NCBI GenBank assembly: GCA_038216655.1
Contig: JBBQPZ010000013.1
Location: 31,637 to 95,636, forward strand
From: JAFDWR01 sp038216655
Lineage (GTDB): Bacteria; Armatimonadota; Fimbriimonadia; Fimbriimonadales; Fimbriimonadaceae
Direction of reading: 5' to 3'
DNA length: 64,000 nt
Under the pieces are notes generated by a model. The model saw only the letters and a list, made by a program, of their open reading frames with translations, was not told the DNA's origin and ran no database searches. Shown here piece by piece: positions 51,318 to 58,393 of the stretch. The translations under genes and the position numbers were made by a program. The stretch's first letter is position 1, and every line of letters begins with the position of its first letter.

Positions 51318-52700
51318 CTATTCAGAGCGGATGGAAGCTCCCCGAGCATGTGTCGGGAAGCCTTCCATCTCGCCGAACGCTTCGATAGTGGGGGTAAGCG
51401 CTTGCAGTCCTTCGCGGGTGAGGCGTGAGACGCTTTGGACCTTCAGGAAGTCGAGCACGTTTACCGGCGAGCCGAAACGGGCCGCGCCGCTGGTGGGGAG
51501 GGTGTGGGACGGGCCGAGGCAGAAGTCGCCCGCGCTCTCCGGGGTCCATTCTCCGAGCAGGATGCACCCCGCGTTGTGGATGCTCTCCATCGTCCGCTCC
51601 GGGTCTTGGGTGGCGAGGGTGAGGTGCTCGGGGGCGATCGCGTCCACGATCTCGCACGCCTGCGCCATGTCGCGGGCCACGAACGCCATCGACTCGTTCT
51701 TGAGCGCCGTCCGCATCGTCTCTTCCCGCTGAGCCCCTCTCAGTTGCGTCTCGACTTCGGCAAGAATCTCGTCGAGCTTGGCCCGTGAGACGGTGACGAG
51801 GAAAGCCGCATTGTCCGGCGCATGCTCGATCTGGGTCAGCAGGTCGGCGGCGGCGAACCTGGCGTTGGCTTGGTCGTCGGCGAGCACGCAAACCTCACTC
51901 GGCCCGGCATAGCCGTCGAGTCCGACAGTTCCCCAGAGCTGGCGCTTGGCTTCGTTGACGAATCGGTTACCCGGTCCGACGATCTTGTCGACTCTGGGGA
52001 CGGACTCGGTGCCGAGGGCCAGCGCGGCGATCGCGGCCGCCCCTCCGATCTTGAAAGCCCTGAAGGTCATGGTGAGGCCGAGCGCGTAAAGGACCTCGGG
52101 CGAAAGGGTGCCGTCCTTGCGGGCCGGCGTGGTGACGACGATGTCGCTCAGTCCAGCAGCCTTGGCGGGGAGAACGTTCATCAAGACTGAACTCGGATAG
52201 TTTGCGTTTCCACCCGGGACATAAACTCCTGCGGACTCAAGCGGGACCAATCGTTGCCCCAGAACGCCTTCCTTGAAATTCGGTGATTGCCACCCGTAAT
52301 TGCGGCCGCGGTTGTCGGACGGCTCACCCTTTCGAAACGCAAACTTGTACTGGCCCACTTGCTGCCAACCCGCGGTCACCGCTTCCATTTGTCGCCGGTG
52401 GAATTCCTGGATTCGATTCCCAGCGAGGGTCATGGCGTCTCGACGATTCTGCGTTATAGGGTGCTCCTCACCCGCGCTTTTCTCAAGGAATGCATCAATC
52501 TCGCTCCGCTCCACGACGATCGACTCCAATCCAGGCGCGTCGAACTTCCGCGCGTTCTCCAGCAACGCGAGGTCCCCCCGAGTCCGGACGTCTTCGATGA
52601 TCTCCTTCACCACCCGCTCGGTGGCATCGTCCCGATGGATCGTCCGCTTCTTCAGCAGGGTGAACGGGTCATGGGTGGCGCAATCGAGGATGGTCAGCAC
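51318..52700 (-). CDS. hisD: Histidinol dehydrogenase
   Basis: The enzyme performs the last two steps of histidine synthesis, oxidising histidinol to histidine with NAD. The 460-residue protein has VYVPGGNANYPSSVLMN, the zinc/substrate segment GYAGPSEVCVLAD, the catalytic Glu-His pair in IAPEHLTLA and GPSHTLPTSGAARF near the end. The GTG at 52700 is preferred: it gives the family-like start MLTILDCA, and TACACT lies 9 nt upstream. The frame is open to 52742 (14 more codons). A piece of this 5' end is repeated at 52928. No other his genes adjoin it. Confidence 0.93.
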   Translation of the reverse strand: MLTILDCATHDPFTLLKKRTIHRDDATERVVKEIIEDVRTRGDLALLENARKFDAPGLESIVVERSEIDAFLEKSAGEEHPITQNRRDAMTLAGNRIQEFHRRQMEAVTAGWQQVGQYKFAFRKGEPSDNRGRNYGWQSPNFKEGVLGQRLVPLESAGVYVPGGNANYPSSVLMNVLPAKAAGLSDIVVTTPARKDGTLSPEVLYALGLTMTFRAFKIGGAAAIAALALGTESVPRVDKIVGPGNRFVNEAKRQLWGTVGLDGYAGPSEVCVLADDQANARFAAADLLTQIEHAPDNAAFLVTVSRAKLDEILAEVETQLRGAQREETMRTALKNESMAFVARDMAQACEIVDAIAPEHLTLATQDPERTMESIHNAGCILLGEWTPESAGDFCLGPSHTLPTSGAARFGSPVNVLDFLKVQSVSRLTREGLQALTPTIEAFGEMEGFPTHARGASIRSE

Positions 52701-52764
52701 GGAGGCTAGAGTGTATCCGCTAGCTGGGAGCACCAATTGCATGCCACTCGATTGGAAGGATTAA

Positions 52765-52873
52765 CTGGGACCGCTGACACTCCTGTCGGCGTGCTTTGGA
52801 GCCGACGGAAGCACCGGATTCTAGATGCCGAGGCAATTCCAAGTTCCGCCGACAGGAGTGTCAGCAGTCCCAG
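52765..52873. repeat. REP unit 1 (two-armed)
   Basis: Arms CTGGGACCGCTGACACTCCT plus GTCGGC (52765-52790) and the complement (52848-52873) match at 25 of 26 positions. The centre has GAGCCGACGGAAGCACCGG. Confidence 0.85.
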
Positions 52874-52927
52874 CTAATGTCCTTCAAGCCCAGACTGATT
52901 CCGGATCGCCTTCAGATTTTGGGACTT

Positions 52928-52965
52928 GGGTGGCGCAATCGAGGATGGTCAGCTCGGGCTCTAGA
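52928..52965. repeat. Duplicated fragment of the hisD 5' end
   Basis: The 26 bases from GGGTGGCGCAATCGAGGATG onward repeat 52673-52698 exactly, so LTILDCAT of HisD is encoded again. A weaker match continues through CTAGA. With the following GGAAGGACTAA and REP unit 2 it looks like a tandem segmental copy of hisD start plus REP 1. Confidence 0.75.
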
Positions 52966-53002
52966 CTGATTCCTCGCCAAGCCGCTACGTCGGAAGGACT
53001 AA

Positions 53003-53111
53003 CTGGGACCGCTGACACTCCTGTCGGCGGGCTTCGGAGCCGACGGAAGCACCGGAATCCAGACGTCGAGGCTATCCCTATCACCGTCGACAGGGATGTC
53101 AGCGCTCCCAG
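53003..53111. repeat. REP unit 2 (two-armed, more diverged right arm)
   Basis: The left arm CTGGGACCGCTGACACTCCT plus GTCGGC is identical to that of unit 1. The right arm GTCGACAGGGATGTCAGCGC plus TCCCAG has several changes. Confidence 0.8.
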
Positions 53112-53132
53112 TCAAGTCAAGAGGAATCACCG

Positions 53133-53756
53133 TCATGCTCCCATCTGATGCCGGGCTGAACCGAAGGGCCAATCTTGTGGACAGCCAGAAAGCCCGGCTT
53201 TGACCGGGTTGTGATCGATATAGGCTCGAACTCGGGAATAATGATCCGCGTCCCGTATATAGCGGTCGTAGAACTCTCGGTACCAAAGCCTGCCCGTACG
53301 TCCGAGAATCTTGTTCGCTTCGCGGGCGGAGACCCCCTTCATTGCCTTAATTTCGTCGGTCATTGAGACATCGTCATAGAAACGAACAAGAAGATGAGCG
53401 TGATTGGGCATGATCGTCCAGGCCTCCACGTCGTATCGGGTGCCATGGAAAGTCAAGAGAACTCGTTCGATTGTCTCGGCGACACCCGGTTTGGTTAGCC
53501 GACAGGCTCCCTCGCCCTGATCCAGATGCGCCATGATACGCTGCTGCTCTGCTGCCTTGCGTCGTTCCGGAGCGAGGTGCGCGACCTCGTCTCGCCAGCG
53601 ATCCAACAGGTAACGGGGGAGCGCGTCGGCTTCGTGGAAGGTAAGGAACTGCAAAACGCCGGGCTCATCCCGATGGGGCAGGTATCCCCGGCTGTACCAT
53701 CCTTTGGGGCCAGACCTGACCTGCGAGGGACAGAAGCTGTCTTGGTTGAAGGGCAT
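53133..53756 (-). CDS. REP-associated tyrosine transposase (RAYT, Y1_Tnp family)
   Basis: This is a 207-residue protein. The HUH-type metal motif is IMPNHAHLLV. The C-terminal region with the catalytic Tyr is FYDRYIRDADHYSRVRAYID followed by HNPVKAGL, the usual RAYT ending. The N-terminal GWYSRGYLPH is also typical. RAYTs cut and move single-stranded REP hairpins. The start at 53756 is chosen; Met 53780 would add 8 residues inside a REP remnant. REP units lie on both sides, so this is an autonomous locus. The gene appears intact. Confidence 0.9.
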   Translation of the reverse strand: MPFNQDSFCPSQVRSGPKGWYSRGYLPHRDEPGVLQFLTFHEADALPRYLLDRWRDEVAHLAPERRKAAEQQRIMAHLDQGEGACRLTKPGVAETIERVLLTFHGTRYDVEAWTIMPNHAHLLVRFYDDVSMTDEIKAMKGVSAREANKILGRTGRLWYREFYDRYIRDADHYSRVRAYIDHNPVKAGLSGCPQDWPFGSARHQMGA

Positions 53757-53777
53757 GAAGGAAATGCTCGTCGACTC

Positions 53778-53812
53778 CAAGTTCCGTCCGACAAGAGTGT
53801 CAGCGGTCCCAG
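53778..53812. repeat. REP unit 3 (right arm only)
   Basis: CAAGTTCCGTCCGACAAGAG followed by TGTCAGCGGTCCCAG matches the right arm of units 1 and 4. It lies at the 5' end of the RAYT gene. Confidence 0.75.
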
Positions 53813-53862
53813 TTATCTACATAATTCTATCCCACTATTTGGGATTAAAGTAGTAATTCTTG

Positions 53863-53971
53863 CTGGGACCGTTGACACTCCTGCCGGCGGGCTTTGGAGC
53901 CGACGGAAACACCGGATTCCAGATGCCGAGGCAATTCCAAGTTCCGCCGACAGGAGTGTCAGCGGTCCCAG
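53863..53971. repeat. REP unit 4 (two-armed)
   Basis: CTGGGACCGTTGACACTCCT plus GCCGGC on the left pairs with GCCGACAGGAGTGTCAGCGG plus TCCCAG on the right. The interior is nearly the same as in unit 1. It lies 28 bases from the end of gltX. Confidence 0.85.
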
Positions 53972-53999
53972 TTATCGGCTACGGACCGGCGAAGGATGC

Positions 54000-55553
54000 T
54001 TACAAGGTTGCCAGAACCCGACGCAGCCGCTGCTCGACCCGGTCGTGGCCGAGGACGGCCATGAGCTCGAAGAGGCCGGGGCCGAAGGTCTTCCCCGTCA
54101 AGGCGACCCGCGTCGGGTGGACGACTGGACCGAGCTTCTCGATCCCCGCGTGCGCTTGGAACCCCTTCAAAATCGCCTCGTAATGCCCGACCGTCTCCAC
54201 CCGAGACTCGGCCAACTTGGCCAAAACCCACTCGAAAAGGTCGCGCACGTGCGGCTGCTTCAACCACTTCTCCGAGGCCTTAGCGTCCATGGGCGGCTCG
54301 TCCAAGAGGAAGAACTCCAGGGCCTCGCCGAACTCGGGGAAGGTCGTCACCCGCTCCTGCTCTTCCTTCAGCGCGGCCAACACGTAGGCGGGATCGGACA
54401 GCGCGGCATCCCGCACCCGCTCCAGCCGGGTCCAGACCAGGGGACCATCCACCGGAGGCTTGTTCGGCATCGGGTTCTCGTCGACGAAGCTCAGCCAGTA
54501 CTCCCGCGTCGTCGGCTCCTCGATGAACTCCATCAGCATGTCCAGCAACTCCGACGGGTCCAACTGGCGGATCGAATGGCCGTTCAGCCACTTCAACTTG
54601 TCCAAATCGAACTTGCCCGGCGAGGGCTGAAGTCCCTTCAGGTCGAACGCAGCGATGAGCTCGTCCTCGCTCATTACCTCTCGGTCGTCCCCGGGGGCCC
54701 AGCCGATAAGGGCAATGAAGTTCTTCAAAGCTCCCTTTAAGTAGCCCTGAGCCGCATAGTCGAGCACGCTCGTCGCGCCGTGCCGTTTGGACAGCTTCTT
54801 CCCGTCCGGCCCAACGATCACCGGGCAGTGCACAAAGATCGGCCGCTCCCAACCAAAGTTGTCAAACAGCAGAGCATGCAGCGGCGCCGAAGAGATCCAC
54901 TCCTCGCCGCGGATGATGTGGGTGATCTCCATCAGATGGTCATCCACAATCGCGGCGAAATGGTACGTCGGCATGCCGTCGGCCTTGATCAAAACTGGGT
55001 CGGGCAGCGTGTCCGTGTCGAACTCGATCCGACCCCGGATGAAGTCCTCCAGCACCACCTTCTCGCCACGCGGAATGCGCTGGCGAATCACGTACGGCTT
55101 CCCTTCCGCCTCGGCGGCCGCAACCTTCTCGGGCGAGGCTTCGCGCCAATCGCCACCAAAGTAGCCGGTCGCCTGCTTGTTGATCTGCTGGAACTGACGC
55201 ATCTCGTCCAGCTCGTCGGAAGTCTCGAACGCCTTGTACGCGAGACCCTTTTCAAGTAAGACGGCGATATGCTTGGCGTAGATCCCGGCTTCCTTACGCT
55301 CGCTCTGGCGATAGGGCGCGTGCGGACCGCCGACATGGGGGCCTTCGTCGAACTCGATCCCGACCCACGCTAGGGTCTGGATGAACTCCTTCTCGCTCCC
55401 TTCGTTGTAGCGCGACCGGTCGGTGTCCTCGATCCGCAGGATGCAAACTCCGCCTTGATTCCGCGCGAATAGGGAATCGTAAAGCGCGGTGCGCAGGGCC
55501 CCAACGTGCAGGAGGCCAGTCGGACTGGGGGCGAATCGAACGCGGACGGACAT
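54000..55553 (-). CDS. gltX: Glutamyl-tRNA synthetase
   Basis: The enzyme charges tRNA-Glu. The 517-residue protein has the class I signature in APSPTGLLHVGALRTALY (HIGH as HVGA) and the second signature KKLSKRHGA (KMSKS-like). LRIEDTDRSR and the anticodon-binding helical C-terminus are present. Whether it also charges tRNA-Gln cannot be told from this sequence alone. TAAACT lies 9 nt before the ATG. It ends close to REP unit 4. Confidence 0.96.
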   Translation of the reverse strand: MSVRVRFAPSPTGLLHVGALRTALYDSLFARNQGGVCILRIEDTDRSRYNEGSEKEFIQTLAWVGIEFDEGPHVGGPHAPYRQSERKEAGIYAKHIAVLLEKGLAYKAFETSDELDEMRQFQQINKQATGYFGGDWREASPEKVAAAEAEGKPYVIRQRIPRGEKVVLEDFIRGRIEFDTDTLPDPVLIKADGMPTYHFAAIVDDHLMEITHIIRGEEWISSAPLHALLFDNFGWERPIFVHCPVIVGPDGKKLSKRHGATSVLDYAAQGYLKGALKNFIALIGWAPGDDREVMSEDELIAAFDLKGLQPSPGKFDLDKLKWLNGHSIRQLDPSELLDMLMEFIEEPTTREYWLSFVDENPMPNKPPVDGPLVWTRLERVRDAALSDPAYVLAALKEEQERVTTFPEFGEALEFFLLDEPPMDAKASEKWLKQPHVRDLFEWVLAKLAESRVETVGHYEAILKGFQAHAGIEKLGPVVHPTRVALTGKTFGPGLFELMAVLGHDRVEQRLRRVLATL

Positions 55554-55583
55554 GAGGGCCGCAGTTTACTTGCTGCGGTGAGT

Positions 55584-57050
55584 TCAATCGAGCAGGGTCG
55601 GCTGCCCGTGGGAGATCGCGGCCATCGCGCCCACCTCGGGAGGATCGTCGAAGGCGTGCTTTTGAAGCTCCCTTGGCACCGGCAACGGGTAGTCCCCGCT
55701 GAAACAGGCAGTGCAGAAATGTCCCTTTTCGCGGCCCACCGCGTCTACCGCGCCTTGGATCGAAAGGTAGCCGAGCGAGGTCGATCCGATGTAGGTGTTC
55801 AGGTCCTCAAGCGACATGACCGCGGCGGCCAGCTCGCCCTTGCTCGCCATGTCGATGCCATAGAAGCAGGGGAATTTGATCGGCGGCGCGGTGATGCGGA
55901 CGTGCACCTCGGTCGCGCCGGATTCGAACATCAGCCTAACGATCTGCTTGGTCGTCGTCCCGCGCACGATCGAGTCGTCAACGAGAACGACTCGCTTGCC
56001 AACCAGATGATCCCGCAGCGGCGTCAGCTTCATCCTCACGCCGATCTCGCGGAGACGCTGGTCCGGGGCAATGAAGGTGCGGTGGATGTACCGGCTCTTG
56101 GTCATCCCCTCGCGGTACGGGATACCGCTTTGCTTGGCGTAGCCGAGCGCGGCGGGAATGCCGCTGTCGGGCACCGGCACCACGATGTCCGCATCGACCG
56201 GGTGCTGGATCGCCAGATTCTCCCCCATCCGCTCCCGGGCCGAATAGAGCAACGTGCCGTACATCTCGCTGTCGGGGCGGGCGAAGTAGATGAACTCGAA
56301 CAGGCACATGCTCGGCTTGATCGCCTCGTGCCCGCAAGCGTAGCGCATGCCGCGTCGGTCGATAATCACCATCTCTCCGGGGTCGAGTTCGTGCTCGGGC
56401 GTACCCGCCACGGGTCCAAACGCACAAGTTTCGCTCGCAACCATATACCCATCGCCCACCCGACCCGCAGTGAGCGGCCGAATACCGTACGGATCGCGGA
56501 AGCCGATCACCATGTTCGGAAGCAGAACGGTGCAGGAGTAGGCACCTTTCACCCGCCGCATCACCTCGGCGACCGCGTGCTCGGGTCCTTTGCCGATGTT
56601 CAGCACCAGAATCCTGGCCATAACCTCGGTGTCGCTGGTGGAGTCAAAGTGCTCGCCCGCCGCGATCATCTCCTCGCGGAGCTCGTCGGCGTTGATCAGG
56701 TTGCCGTTATGGGCGACGGCGATCTCACCGACGAGACTTTGACAGTAGATCGGCTGCGCGTTGCGCAGGACGCTCGCACCGGTGGTCGAGTAGCGCGTGT
56801 GGCCAACCGCCATCTCGCCGGGAAGCCCCTTCAAAACCTCTTCGTTGAACACATGGCTGACCAGCCCCATGTCCTTGTGCATCCGCACCTTTGAGCCATC
56901 ACTGACCGCGAGGCCGGCGGATTCCTGACCCCGATGCTGGAGGGCGAACAGCCCGAAGAAGCAATAACGCGCGGCTTCCTGATCCGGGGTGTAGATGCCG
57001 ATGACGCCGCATTCTTCTTTGGGACTGTCGTCTCGATGGGCGTCGATCAT
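55584..57050 (-). CDS. purF: Amidophosphoribosyltransferase
   Basis: PurF makes phosphoribosylamine from PRPP and glutamine, the first committed purine step. The 488-residue protein is of the Bacillus type: a 13-residue propeptide precedes the catalytic Cys14 (EECGVIGIY), and candidate Fe-S ligands are seen in SMCLFEF, FPCFYGIDM and HFCTACFSG. The PRPP loop is VVLVDDSIVRGTT. The propeptide and cluster suggest oxygen-sensitive regulation as in Bacillus. TATCCT lies 7 nt before the ATG. It begins 31 nt before gltX ends upstream on the same strand, so a shared transcript is possible. Confidence 0.95.
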   Translation of the reverse strand: MIDAHRDDSPKEECGVIGIYTPDQEAARYCFFGLFALQHRGQESAGLAVSDGSKVRMHKDMGLVSHVFNEEVLKGLPGEMAVGHTRYSTTGASVLRNAQPIYCQSLVGEIAVAHNGNLINADELREEMIAAGEHFDSTSDTEVMARILVLNIGKGPEHAVAEVMRRVKGAYSCTVLLPNMVIGFRDPYGIRPLTAGRVGDGYMVASETCAFGPVAGTPEHELDPGEMVIIDRRGMRYACGHEAIKPSMCLFEFIYFARPDSEMYGTLLYSARERMGENLAIQHPVDADIVVPVPDSGIPAALGYAKQSGIPYREGMTKSRYIHRTFIAPDQRLREIGVRMKLTPLRDHLVGKRVVLVDDSIVRGTTTKQIVRLMFESGATEVHVRITAPPIKFPCFYGIDMASKGELAAAVMSLEDLNTYIGSTSLGYLSIQGAVDAVGREKGHFCTACFSGDYPLPVPRELQKHAFDDPPEVGAMAAISHGQPTLLD

Positions 57051-57084
57051 GTAATTCAGGATAGCGCATTTGAGGCTGCTGGGG

Positions 57085-57250
57085 CAGTCTGGGCATTGGG
57101 GTATGGGGGTATGGGGGTATTCGCGGAGGCTTCATCCCCGGCGTGGTTCTCGCCCGTGCCAATGGTGAATCCTCTCATATTCCTTCTACGCCCCCGCGTC
57201 GCTTTGGACCCGCAAGAAACGAAATACCCCAATACCTCAATACCCAAATA
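57085..57250. repeat. Inverted low-complexity runs (GGGTATG / AATACCC) between divergent genes
   Basis: GGGGTATGGGGGTATGGGGG on the left faces AATACCCCAATACCTC plus AATACCC on the right. Similar CAATAC runs occur at 1866 and 14560. Confidence 0.55.
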
Positions 57251-57283
57251 CCTCCGATCCGCAGGATCAGCCATCATTCTCCC

Positions 57284-58393
57284 ATGCGTCGAATCCTCCT
57301 CATCGTCCCGGGTCTGCTGGACGCGAAGGGTGAATCGATCCTCGACCCCGCCCCGCCTACCTTGCGCGAGATGACCGGGCGCGGAACCCTCATCCGGCTC
57401 AATCCTCTGCCCGAAACCGAGACCCCCGAAGCCCTCTACCTCGGCATGGCCCCCTCCGAAGGGCAACTGAGACAAGGTCCGTTGACCGTCTCCGCCCTCG
57501 GCGCGGACCCGCCCACTGGCTCCACCCACTTCCACCTTTCGCTGATGTCCCACAGCGACGGGATCGGACGGGAGATCGAGCTGAAAATCTCGGACGAAGA
57601 GGAGCGCAAGCTCCTCGCCGAGTTCCCTCGGCTCAACGGACAAGCCCTCACCCTCGTCGCCGGGCACGGCGTCGACCACGGTCTCGTGTGGGAGAAACGC
57701 GGCGACCTTGGCAGTAGGCCCGCCCGAGATGTGAGCGGCAAAGCGATCAAGGATCACCTCCCCGAAGGCGATGGCGAACCGATGCTCCGTCGCCTGATCG
57801 ACGACTCGATCAACCTCCTCAGCGAACTCGAACTCAACGTCATCCGCCTCGACCAGGGCCTCCCGCCCCTCAACATGCTCTGGCCCTGGGGCCAGGGGCT
57901 GCGCACCGAAGTCCCGAACCTCGCGCTGCGGCGCGGCGAGCGGGCCGACGTGGTCTCCACTTCCCTGCGCCTGCAGGGCCTCACCCGGCTGGCGGGCTAC
58001 CGTCACTTGGACCCTCGCGCCCTGGGAAAAGACCTCAACCTCCGGCTCGAACAGCTTCTGACCTATGCCAAGACCTCCGACCCGGTCATCCTCGTGATCG
58101 AAACCGTCGAGCGTCTGCGCCAAGAGGCGAGACTCGAAGAGATGGCCTGGTTCCTGCGCGAACTCGACGACCGCCTACTCAAGCCGCTCGTCGCGAATGT
58201 TGGCGAAGTCCCGACCCGCATCGCCCTATTCTCGCCCGGCGAATCGGGCCTCGGGCTGACCTGGGAGTCCGACAAAGACACCCAGAACATCTACCCATTT
58301 GATGAGCGGGCGCTTGATGAACGGGCCCTAAGCAGACAATCCCTCCACGAGTCGGTGGCGAAGGCCCTCGACCCGGCTAAAATGGCGGGGTGA
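57284..58393 (+). CDS. Degenerate cofactor-independent phosphoglycerate mutase-like protein
   Basis: This is a 369-residue protein. The C-terminal half has the ApgM-type segment LNVIRLDQGLPPLNMLWPWG and VISxxxxxxGxAxxxG-like TSLRLQGLTRLAGYRHL. The metal and nucleophile sites of the alkaline-phosphatase fold are not there: the N-terminus reads LLIVPGLLDAKGES instead of a GDGMxD motif, the Ser-containing loop is replaced, and the C-terminal DHPTP and His ligands are missing. It is probably a pseudoenzyme. The start at 57284 matches the first strand. Its stop overlaps the next start (GTGA). Confidence 0.65.
   Translation: MRRILLIVPGLLDAKGESILDPAPPTLREMTGRGTLIRLNPLPETETPEALYLGMAPSEGQLRQGPLTVSALGADPPTGSTHFHLSLMSHSDGIGREIELKISDEEERKLLAEFPRLNGQALTLVAGHGVDHGLVWEKRGDLGSRPARDVSGKAIKDHLPEGDGEPMLRRLIDDSINLLSELELNVIRLDQGLPPLNMLWPWGQGLRTEVPNLALRRGERADVVSTSLRLQGLTRLAGYRHLDPRALGKDLNLRLEQLLTYAKTSDPVILVIETVERLRQEARLEEMAWFLRELDDRLLKPLVANVGEVPTRIALFSPGESGLGLTWESDKDTQNIYPFDERALDERALSRQSLHESVAKALDPAKMAG

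Noticed and set aside
55506..56894. 462-codon plus-strand frame opposite purF
   Set aside because: Mirror frame; purF motifs on the minus strand are complete.
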